A stretch of DNA of 64,000 bases from Ricordea florida (lineage: Eukaryota; Cnidaria; Anthozoa; Corallimorpharia; Ricordeidae). The stretch is from assembly GCA_949710005.1 (NCBI GenBank), contig OX453284.1:7394477-7458476 (forward strand). Reading direction: 5' to 3'. A model generated the notes under the pieces. The model saw only the letters and a program-made list of their open reading frames with translations. It was not told where the DNA came from and did not search any database. The translations under genes and the position numbers were made by a program. This document shows, one piece after another, positions 26,801 to 38,800 of the stretch (positions are counted from its first letter, which is position 1; each line of letters opens with the position of its first letter).

Positions 26801-29800
26801 GATCAGAGAGATGACTATCACATTCTTCGTCTGCGTACGATGCGTTTATTGGCGTCACCTCCAGAGATTCGGCCATCGATAAAAAGGATTCATCTGACAC
26901 CGACCCAAATGGTAGGGCGGACATCTGGTTTATATCCGGGCCACTCTCTTGCAGTGCAGGCTGAGTTACACACCGAGGACAGCTCCACGTCATTAGGTCT
27001 CTTCTTTGAGTTGCCTTGTATTCCTTGGGCGTAACTTTCCCGCACTTGATGTGATGTTTTAGGCCGCAAATACTGCAGTCTAGTGCGCGATGGTGGCGAG
27101 CGACCGTTCTTGAGCATATTGGGCAGGTATATTTCACTGCGCTTGGACCTGGATTTAAGCTGATGTCGCCGCTTGTTATCAGGCGAGTTAGCTGGAAGGT
27201 TGAGACGGAATTAGGATATCGATTCACTCTGAGGTTGAAGGGACCTTTAGCCTGATAACATACAAATCCAATATGGCGTCTGCATTTCCACGAGGACAAG
27301 AGTGCAAAACGGGATATGCAAGTGACCTGATGTGTTCCTTGATTTACAGCTCTGTCTGCAACAAAGTAAACGACGTACGTACTATATAACTTCTTTTAAA
27401 AATATCACTAGATATTGATGAATGCTTGTTACTTAGTTTGTCACGATTCCACTACAACAGAAGCCCAACCGATCATGTGAAGTTGAACAAGTATGAACTT
27501 GCGAACGAATGCTTTGAACAAGAAACCATGATCATAAACTTTATTCATACTTGTAAGTAAACTTGTGAACGAATGCTTTAATTGAACAAGAAACCTCGAT
27601 TAACTTTATTCATACTTAGGAATGAATCGAACTTGCGAACGAACGCTTTGAACAAGAAACCACGATCTTACAAAAATTCAAAATGGCGACCAGTCAACAA
27701 ACACTCTAACTTCAAATTACGCTACTAGTGCCTTCTGATACTAAGGTTGGTTTAAAAGTTGGGTGCGAACTCGGTACAGTTGGGAGCGAACTCGGTCTTG
27801 TTGGGTGCGAACGCGGTAAGTGTAAGGTGCGAACTCGGTTGGGAGCAAAACCTGCATCATTCATATAATCAGTTAAGAAAAAATATCATCTGCAACCTAC
27901 AGGGCAAGAAAAATGACCATATTTCACTAATCACACTAAGACAAGTGAATAAAGAAACTTTAATTTTATCCGTATATGTAGTCTCCATGTCCATACAATC
28001 TAATATAGTCATGTACCTTTATTAACTTATGCATCAAAATTTTGATACTGGTGCTACTCAAAATATATCTTGTTCATCACATTCATCGGAAATCCACAAT
28101 CGCCGACGGCGACGCTTTAGCGATTGAGAAGAACATTTCGTTTTTGTGTGACGACGATACGAAGATGAATGTGCAAAGGACTTTCCGCAAGTTTACACTT
28201 ATCACAGAAGAAAGGGCTTGGAGTGTTTTCGACGAATTTGTTTCAGGATAATCTTCGGCCATTTTGTTGATTATCAAAGACAAAAACCGCAATCGGTAAT
28301 GGCTGATTTGCGGCAAGAGCAATGAATGGCCCTATTGTTATCCCAAGTGCAATTTGCATTTGGTTTTTCTGCTTCATTGCAATTGGTTGGTTTTCGATAG
28401 TAAGCCAATCAGAAGGCGAGAGTGTCGATCGCGGGATGTATGTTTCATGTAGTTAGTGTCATTTGCATTGGAAGTTCGCATTCTAGCTTCGTTTCTTGCC
28501 GTGTGCTCGATCGTTTTTTACATTTGGTTACAGTTTACTGTTTTCGGTAATGATGACTTTACTAGGTGCTCAACAGGAACGACAGCTTCTTATTATTGAA
28601 AGGATGCGCGGAAGAATGGATGCGATTTGTGACAGTCAAAAGAGACTCGAGGATGCCAATGCAAGCCTGCGACAGGGGAATGAAAGATTAAGAAACGAAT
28701 TGCAAAAGAAGGAGAAGCAGGGCAACCTACGTGGTTTGAGAAATTCACGGCGGAGTTCTACTATTGAAATAATCAAACAAGTTTACTGCAAGCCGGGGTG
28801 GGTTTGCTACAAAGCAACAAGCAATACAACAACAAATGAAATATACACTGTACATGTAATGACCAAGTAAAAAACACCAGTGTCTATGAAGGAATAAATT
28901 TGGTGGGTGAATTAAAAGATGCTTATGAAATGAATATGGCCGAAAGGATAAAGGTGAAGATTTTAAATTTACAATATAATTATGATCATTTAATTACCCT
29001 TAAACATGACTTTTACACACATTTAGAATGTGTTTAAGGTTCTAATTAAACATAATGAAAAAGTCGGAAGATATTTTGGTTGTATTTAATGGTCACTTAA
29101 ACATACATTAAGCTTTAGCCTTAAGGGTGTTTAAGGCGGGTTTAAGTTGAAATTAAACATATTTTTAAGTTCTTAAACCTCTAATTAAATGTAGTAAACA
29201 TAACTTTAAGCCAAGATTAATTTTAGTTTAAGACTGCTTAAATGTTCTTTTTCTCCTTGTGATACCTACCTGAAATAAAACTTCACTGAAGGGGTAACTT
29301 TCAGTTGATGTATCGTCGCTGTTTCGCGTCTTCCTTTTGAAACCACGACCTTAAAATCGTACCAATGTTTCGACCTCAACCTATTAACATCAACCAGCAG
29401 AATCTTTCCCTGCGATAACGTCCGTACATGTCGACAATTCTTATAAAAAAATAACTCCTTTTTACGTTTACAAAGCCAGGTGTATTCTAGTGTACCAACG
29501 CTTTTTGTGTCTGGATCAAAGGAGTCCGAAGCATTTAACACTATTTCACCAGTCCCTTTAGCAATCTGTTTGTCACCTCGTATCTTCGCTACCAATGGCG
29601 GTTGGATAACCTCAATGAGGCCAAAATCCTGCAGGGGCGTTCCAAGGAATTGCTTAAGTTGCACCGTGAATCTCAAGTATATCAACACGGGATAACAATC
29701 CGGGCAGATACGCGGGTTCAAAGTGTGCTGTGTCCCGTTCCCTATTTTCAAAAAGGAAGTGATGACGCCCCCTAAAACCATGGACATTTCCCACAATGCC

Positions 29801-32800
29801 GGGGGGACAATCACCGCTTCTGAACCAGGTACGCTGATGTCAGCCTTTATATTCAGTAATGAGGTTGTAACAACTTTCTCCGCTCCCGTCCTTGTTTCAT
29901 TTAAGTGAATGTCTACACTTGGGAAAGAGCCAGTTGAGTTTTCTGGAAAGAAAAAGAAATAGTCCATAAGCCAGACAAAATTTTCTTACCGGTTTCAGAG
30001 ACAAATTATGACTATTATAATTTTAAAGAATGTAATGAGGTATTGAAAAAAAAACTATGATAGCCATCACCACTGCATAGCTTTAGGGTATATTTCATAA
30101 GAGAGTTGAAAACTGTTCTCTAGATTAAAACGAGGATCGAACAAAAATAACATCTCAAATACAAATAACAATTTATTGAAATAGAGATCATATTTTGCTT
30201 ATAGAGTAGGCAAAAAAAGATATGATTATTTATATGTTTTAATATTTTAGATTAAGAAATGGGCAGTTAAGCGTTTTCTATAACGATAGACTGATCCCGC
30301 ATGGCTTGCGGTGCTTTATGGGTAATCAACATGGCGGCACACACGACTAGTAATGTCATCCTCATGCTTTTCGTTTAAATCTCTCCTTTCTTGTACTCCT
30401 CATAAACTAAAAGGCTTCAAAAATAACATGCTGTAATTCCAAGCGCATTGTAAAGGGATTTTGTGAGCACGGATGAGCAGATACTGCCAGTGATTCTAGG
30501 GTCTGCATTTGATCGCGACCAAATGTTCGAGGATCGAGAGACTGACCAAGAGCCATATGAGTTGCCACTGTCCTTCGCAATTAAAATATGCATAATTTGC
30601 ATTATTTGCAATAAAGAAAGTAAATATGAGAAAGGAAAACAAACTGGAGAAAAACTAATTCAATGTTCCAACCTACGCGGCGAGATTCTTGCCACAGTAT
30701 TTCAAGAGCTTCTAGCGGCCGAGGCCTGCTATCATAAAAAGAAATGACACTCGTCCAATGTAGGAACGTGTCAATCCTAATGACTCACCGGAGGACAAGG
30801 AGTTCAATCTCATCGAGTTCGAAGCTTATCAAAAACTGTATGATTATATCAAATCGAATATATGTGATAACCCTCGCCTGGTAAGGTTTACTGAAATAAC
30901 CCAACAGCTGGTTTTGTGTGTGCCAGAGTTAGGCACAATGTTAAATGGTAAAGAAGCTGAGGGTTTGTTTCAGGCTAAGAAATGATAACACCTGAGCAAT
31001 TCATGTCAGAAGGTAATAGAGAGTTACTACCGACAGAATCAAAAATGCAACTCAAACATCGACAAAAGCCCATGTAGAATAATTTTGGTGAAAAAATGTA
31101 GCATTGTTGCCATAGCAACCAAGGGTAAACATCTCTGAAAATATCTCTCAAACTCGAAATATTCTTCAGCACTTTATTTATTAAGCCTGAGCAGGTTCAA
31201 AATGTGCAAAAATAAAAACTTTTTTCTGAAATGGTCAGTAAAAAAGTCACATTTAATGATATTAATGAAGTCATTTGACCACGTGATTTACATAAGAAAG
31301 CTATATTGTTGGCGTGGCTATCATACATAAAAATAAAGTGGAGGAAGCAAATTCTCCTTCACCCCTCTCCGACTGATAGTCGCAATACTGATGCATACGT
31401 CGCGCGGCCGCGGCCTGGGTACCACAATATAAAGAAATCGAAGCGCATGTGCTCTTCCTCTTCGTTTTGTGGCTCGTTTCGGCCGACCACGTTTTGCTTT
31501 TCTCCGCTCATTTAGCGTTATTTCTCTGCCTTCGTGCAGCTTACCTGTTGGAAATGACTGAACAACTCTCAGATAATGTAAGTATGTTTGCCTTTGTGAG
31601 TTTATTCGAGTCTTAGGACATTATTGCAGGTTATGTTCACGATTGAAGGTACGAGTCATTGACCGCCTTCTGTTGTCCTTAGACCGACAACACACCGTCT
31701 GTCCCGATCCATTTGGCGGGAAGCGGGAGTGCAACACCAGATCTTCCAAATCTTGAGAAGATGGTTGCCGAGGCCGTAGCAAAGTCTATGCCAGCTGTCC
31801 TAAAAAGCCTCTTCACTTCGCCAAACTTGCCGGGTCAGTCAAGCCCTATGGATTCGGTGGATAAGACCGCCGAACCGCTTTCGTCGAGTTCTCGAAGCGA
31901 TCGCTTTTACAGCAGCGAACAGGAGACCAAACTGTCTCAAGACCTGCTGGATTTCACCACGAAAGCGTTCTCCCGAGCCCTGACCAAAGAAAAATGGAAA
32001 GAGCTGACTTCTACATACCCTCCAATTAAGGATACGGAGGCTCTGCTTGTTTCTCCCACTATGGAGGCTAGAATGAAAGATGATATTAAGAAACGACACG
32101 GATACACGAAAACTAAGGAGCTCTTTGCCTTTGATGATGGGCTTGCTGAACGCCAGAATGCATTTATAGTAGTAGCAAGACCCATTCTAGCAGCCTTGTC
32201 AGCCCTGGACGCTGTAGGTGGGGAGGAGGAGGCTGAGGATGTGGACCCCGATTCCATAAAGGATTTTCTGGAGGATGCTCTGGTCCTACTTGGCAACGCT
32301 AATTTCAGGTTAAATGCATGGAGGCAAAAACGGTTTTCCGAGTTTCTTACGGAAGTTGGCAAGCGTACCCTGAAAGAAAGTATCCCTGCCGATAAGCACC
32401 TCTTTCCGGATAAATTTCATGCCAAGATAAGGAGCGAGCATGACCACAGCTCAACCAACAGCAAACTCATCAGTGCGCCACCAGCAAAGCGCCAGTTCAA
32501 ACTGCCCTACAGAAGGGATCAGTCCTTTCGTGCAGATCAGCGCTCCAGTGACAACAACAGATTTGGCTGGAAACGGAAATGGGGATTTGGCTCCAATTCT
32601 AACTACCAATCCTCCAAGCGTGCTAAAACAGACATCTCCTCCCACCCCCTGGTATCAAAGCCGGTAACAGATGACTATCAACTGCCAGTTCTAGACACAC
32701 TCAGCCCACCCAATCACAAATCAGCCGGTCGTTTAATGTTTTTTGTTCCAAATTGGAGGAAAATAACCCAGGACTCATGGACATTACAGACAATTCAGGG

Positions 32801-35800
32801 ATACAAGATCCCCTTCTTCAGTCGCCCCAGGCAGTGGCGTACGAGGGTCACCCGTACCAAAAGCCATGCAGAGGCCCAACAAATGGACTTGGCAATTGCA
32901 AATCTGTCAGCAAAAGGAGCAGTGCGGGAAGTGAAATCACAGGACGACCAGTTCACTTCAACCCTGTTTCTGGTACAAAAAGAAAATGGCGAGGCTCGCC
33001 CAGTTATCAATCTTCGGGCGCTAAATCGATTCCTAGAAAAGGAGTCCTTGAAAATGGAAGGACTACAGGTTGTGAGGTCCTTACTTCAGAAAGGAGACTT
33101 TATGATGAAACTGGACCTGAAGGATGCATATTATGCAATCCCCATTCACTCATCTCACAGGAAGTATCTGCGGTTTGTGTATCAGGACAGAGTCTACGAG
33201 TTTCAGTGCCTCCCATTTGGCCTCTCCTCTGCTCCCCGAGCCTTCACAAAAACTCTGAAACCAATGTTAGCAGTGCTCCGTTCACTAGGAATTCGGATTG
33301 TAATTTACATCGACGACATGCTACTTCTTCATCAAAAGAGCCAGGTGTTGCAGAGCCTGTTTGCGCAGCTGGTAGTGTTCTCGCCAGCGTCGCGTTCAGA
33401 CATTTCACAGTTCCACGAGAATATCAACAGCTTTATTTTCCACACGTCGAGATTACACTCACAATTACTCTTCTAGTCGTCTTTCGGTGAAATTCGCTAT
33501 AAACGTAAACTAGGTTTAGAAAAGGGGCGTAAATAAACTCAAGGAAGTAAACAAAGGTTGAGGATTCAGTAAACTTACACAATTGTGGATCCTGTTGGGG
33601 TGTTGAGAGTAAAATTCGGAAAAAATACACCAACGCACAAAGTTGTCTCCGTAACATAAACAAAACATGGCCGACCCCCGAGCACATGGTCGCGATGGCC
33701 GAAAGGCCCTATGGGATGAAGTCCGAAACAACAGAAAAAATTAACAACATCCCCCCTTCCATGAAGCCCTAAAGGGGGGTTCATAACAGCGTTGGCCGTA
33801 AGTCTTTACACTTAATAATCGAAGTCTCTTCATTTTGGTTCGGTTATCACGACTCTACTCGTCATTTACTCAAGTAGGCACAGCTTTGTCACTGGTCGCT
33901 TGAATGTACTCCGTTCTGTTCGGACTTGGACACTCCTCACCAGCCCATCTGATCCGGGGAAGGTGTTAAGCACTCGACCGAGCTTCCAATGGCTCCTCTT
34001 TACATCGTCGTCTGCAATCAGTACAATATCTCCAACGCGAACATTTCTTTGCTGCAGTTGCCACTTGTGTCTTTCTTGTAATGAAGGTACGTATTCCTTC
34101 AACCACCGTCTCCAGAAGTGATTCGCAAGTAGCTGAGCCTGTCTCCAGCGTTTTCGGCTGAACTTATCTTTCTCATCTACCACATCAGGAGGGATGTTCA
34201 TTGAAGGGCGGACATTCAGGAAATGGTTCGGAGTCAAGGGTTCAGCATCACCTGGAGTCGAGGAGTTGGGTGTTAATGGCCTCGAATTTGCAATGCGTTC
34301 AGCTTCAGAAAACACTGTGGTCAGGACCTCCTCGTTCATTGATTGGTTGCCTAGAATAGCTTTCAGGCTTCTCTTGACGGTCCTCACCAATCTCTCCCAA
34401 ACTCCCGACATATGAGAAGCTCCAGGAGGGTGGAAAACCCAATTACACCCTCTCGGTATGAAGTCTTCTTGTACTTTGTTGTGCTCCATGCTCTCCAAGG
34501 CCTCTTTTATCTTTTTATCAGCACCAACAAAGTTTGTCCCATTGTCAGAACGAATCTCTTCGACGTGTCCTCTACGGTTCAAAAATCTTGTAAGCACCAG
34601 TATGAAGTCGTCCGTGTCAAGAGATTTGGCCAATTCCAGGTGTACCGCTCGGGAATTCATACATACGAAGATGACTCCCCAGCGCTTTTCTGTCACCCTA
34701 CCTCTTCCACGTTTTACGTAGAAGGGTCCGAAATAGTCTACCCCGGAATAGGTGAACGGGGGCTTGTATGGCGTTAATCGTACCTTCGGCAAGTCTCCCA
34801 TCTGCTGGTTCATCTTTGGCCCCATCTGCTTCCTGCATGGGACGCACGCTCTTAAGACTTTCTTGATAGCTCCTCTGGCTTTCACTATCCAGAACTGTTC
34901 TCTTAGAAGTGACAACACCTGTTCTACACCACAATGGCCATTTGCCTCATGGAGGTTCCGGATCAAGATAGTGCTGACATGGTGATTTTTCGGCAAAATC
35001 ATGGGATTAATAGCATCAGCAGAAATTGGGGCCTTCGATATCCTTCCACCTACACGGATGGTTTCGTCCTCATTCAAAATTGGCTTGAGCTTGATTATCT
35101 TGCTGGAAGCTTTAACTTGCTTTCCTTTACTCAAGTTAGTAACCTCGTCTGGGAAGTTACTCCTCTGCACGACTCTCACGATCATTCTTTTCGCTGTCTC
35201 CATATCTTCACAGTTGATATCTCTATTCACACCGGTCACCTCTGGATCTTGTTTCTTGACGGTGTGCCACTTTATCCAATCCAGGAACTTGAGAAGCCAG
35301 ACCACCTTTCGCAAGGTACGCACCCAGCTGGATGACTCAGTGATGAGGCGTTCAACTGCCATGGCGGGTTCCAGGCTGGTGACGAATATCTCCTTCTTCA
35401 CCTCGAGCCTTTCTGGGGGAACAACTTCGAACTTGTTCTCTGGCCATTTCTCCTCAGGTTCTCTCAAAAAGGGTGGTCCCTTCAGCCACCGCTCATTCTT
35501 CAGAAAGTCCTCCATCTGTAAGCCACGGCTGACATCGTCCGCAGGATTAATCTTACTTGGACAGTATCTCCACTGGTCTGGATGGGTCAATTCCCTGATT
35601 TCACTCACTCTGTTCGCCACAAAGGTTTGGAACCGTCGGTTCTCGTTCTTGATATAGTTCAGCGTACTCATTGAATCGGACCAGAGGACAACTTTGTCAA
35701 ACTGGAAGCCAAGCTCCTTTCTGACTGTTGAGTCAATACGTGCTGCCAGAAATGCGCCTTGCAGCTCAAGTCGTGGTAGGCTCACAGTCTTTATGGGAGC

Positions 35801-38800
35801 GTTCCTTGATTTCCCGGTTATGAAGGAACATTCAGTCTCGGCATCTGAATACTCGATGCGCAAATAGCTCGCAGTTCCATAACCAACCTCTGAGGCATCT
35901 GCAAAATGGTGTAGTTGCAGTTTGACCCCCTCATGGTGTGGACGACTGAAGTAGCATCTCGGAATGCTCAAGTTCTCCAGGAGAGGCAAAGCGCTCTTCC
36001 ACCTCTTCCATTTCTCAAGAATCTCTCCACTGATTGGGTGATCCCAAGGTTTTTTCCGCTTCCATAGGGTTTGCATAATCTGTTTTGCTGGCAGCAGCAC
36101 TGGAGCCACAAAATTCAACGGGTCGAACACGGAGGCAATCGTTGACAACACACCTCGCATTGTATTTGGCTTGTTTAACTGTACTGTTTTGAATCCCAGC
36201 GTATCGGTTTCAATTCTCCATTGCATCCCAAGGGCTCGATCAATTGGTAGTTCATCCAAGTCGAGGTTGAGAGAAGGTGCAGCTCTCTTCTTCACGGGTA
36301 TCTCTCCTAGAACTTGGCGATCGTTGCTTTGAAATTTGGTCAGGTTGAAGCCTCCTTTTGCGCACAACTTCACAAGTTGGTCAGCCAATGATATTGCTGC
36401 TGTGGGGGTGCCCACTGACTTTAGCAGATCGTCAACGTAGAAATTACGCTTCACAGTTTCCACAGCGGCAGGGTCGAAAGCCTTTGCATTGTCGTCTGCA
36501 CTTCTCCGCAGGGAGAAATTTGCTGCACATGGCGAATCGGTTGCACCAAAAATGTGCACAGTCATCACATACTCCTCAGGAGGATCGGTCATACTTTTAG
36601 GCCACCATAGAAATCTTAACGAGTCTTGGTCCTCCTTGCGGACTTTAACCTGGTGAAACATACTCTCGATATCGGCCACTAGAGCAATGTTCTCTTCTCT
36701 GAACCTCAGGAGTACCCCCACGAGACTGTTGGTGAAGTCTGGTCCCTGTAGAAGGTTCTTGTTCAGGGAGGTCCCCTTATGCTCTGCAGCTGCGTCAAAC
36801 ACAATCCGCACCTTCCCAGGTTTGTTAGGATTCATGACAGCAAAATGCGCTAAGTACCAAGTTCTAGGTCCTCTTTTTTTAGCTTCAGCGGGCGTCAATT
36901 TTCTAGCATGCCCCTTGGAGGTGTAATCTTCCATGACTGCACGGTACTTGTCTTCGAGCCCTGGCTCACGAACGAATTTCCTCTTCAGGGTCTGCATCCT
37001 CCTTTCGGCTTCACAGCGATTGTTAGGTAATTTAACCTCCTCACTGCGCCACAGCAGACCAGTTTCATAATGACCATCATGCACCTTCATTGTTCTTTGT
37101 AATATGTCAACTGCATGCATATCTTCTCTGGACATATTATGGGATGTCAGAATCGTAGAATCACTTACATTAATCTCGTTCCTTGAGAGGTCGTCTTTCC
37201 GCGTGCCGAAGGCATCCAAATTCCAGAACTTCTCAATCTGATCATGGAGTTTCTTATCACAGCTTGTAAAGTTGATGTTAAGATCCTTGGGAGTAGGAAC
37301 ACCTTGGAGAATTCCAGTAATGACCCAGCCCAGTGGTCCTCTCAATGCCCTCAGTTGACTGTGTGGTGTGCTAGGTTTTCGCACTTCAAACACTTCGTGC
37401 GCGTAGTCGACATCTTTTCCTATCAAGACAGAGACCTTTTGGATCTCCACATCCGGGATCCCTATGTCCTTCAAATGTGGGTGGAGGGACGTATTGATGT
37501 TCCTGGGAAGCCACTTTTCTGAGATGTTAAACTTCTCTGACACCAGACCTTCTTCGACCGTAATCGTCTCTCCGACGCCGTTAGCTGACTGAAGCTGAAA
37601 TTTCACCTCTTGAAGTTCTTCATTCGTTTTCTCCATTAGAGTGTTAACAGAAACCTGCTCCTTTCGTCCTTTCAATCCAAGAGTGGTGGCGACATGACTA
37701 CTAATTATGGTGCCTCGAGATGCATTGTCAAGCAGGCCATAGGTAGTTACATAAGACCTACTGGGAGCTATCACCTTGACAGGGACGACATGCAGCAACA
37801 CCGTTTTTGAAGGAGTCCCAGTGATAGTAGCATACTCTTCAACAGTCCTGGGCGCATCTGACTGACGAACTTCTCTTTTTTCTTCCTGCACCTCCCCTTG
37901 CCCTATCTGCCCATGTGGCTGTCTCTCAGGTTGCGGCCCTTGACCTTGCTCACTTGTTTTCTTCTTGTAAGGATAATGCAGCAACCTGTGATGTCGTCTA
38001 TCACTTCCACACCTACAGAAAGCTTTGGACTCGCACCTAGCACGCATGTGGCCAGATTTCAGGCAAACGTGACACAATTTGTGTCGCTTAACAATCTCCC
38101 ATCGGGCTTGAATGTCGTCAGCTTTAAATCTTTCGCATTGAGTAAGCTCATGTTTCTCCGAGCAGCAATAGCAACGATTAAAGCTCTGCATTCTAATTTG
38201 CCTCTCCGCATTCGAGGGTCTGACAATCCCACTATAAGCCTTTATATCTGTGGTGAATGCAGAGGTGTGTCGGCCTGGCCTAGCGTTCGATTCACTCTGT
38301 TTCTCAGGTCTCTTGTCACAGACAAATCCTGGGTCGTTCTTGATGTCAGCCTGTCGTTTGACAAATCTGGCTAGGTCAGAAAGCCGAGGGGTTGAGCCAC
38401 TCTCTCGGATTTTGAATGAGGCTTCTCCCCATTTGTTCACGAGATAGTTTGGCAATCGCCGCGCAATTTGCTTTAGGTTTGATACTGTGCTCGCCTCAAG
38501 TTCATATTCTCCAGAGAGCTTCTTTGAGGCTGACTCTAGTTGTTCTGCGAAGTTCCTCAGTCCCACATAGTCAGTGTTGGACAATTTCTGCCCCTTTGTC
38601 AGATTCTCTATGCAGCCAGCAGCAACAGTAGCGGGCTGTCCATACCGTGCCAGCAGGATGTCTAGCACTGCATCATACGAGCACCCTGAAACCCTCTCGA
38701 CGACTTCATAGGCCTCACCGGCCAGAAACTTGGGAAGAAATTCTAATTTTTGGCTATCGGTCAGAATCCCATCTTCCAAATTGTCCCGGAGTCTGTTTCT

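Larger units (their letters stand above)
23667..27740 (-). mobile_element. CR1/L2-like non-LTR retrotransposon (LINE)
   Basis: Contains one long ORF. The - strand 3' end has AATAAA followed by an (ACTT)n tail (23667-23688), as in CR1/L2-type elements. The 5' limit is not sharp; a 65-70-bp tandem repeat (27490-27668) may be its 5' untranslated region. Inserted in gene B intron 7 in the host sense. Confidence 0.85.

Noticed and set aside
27759-28025. Frame reading MGANSVQLGANSVLLGAN
   Set aside because: Product of the 20-bp repeat array.
32753-33490. 245-residue + strand frame
   Set aside because: Overlaps the DIRS RT in another frame and lacks RT motifs; a shadow.
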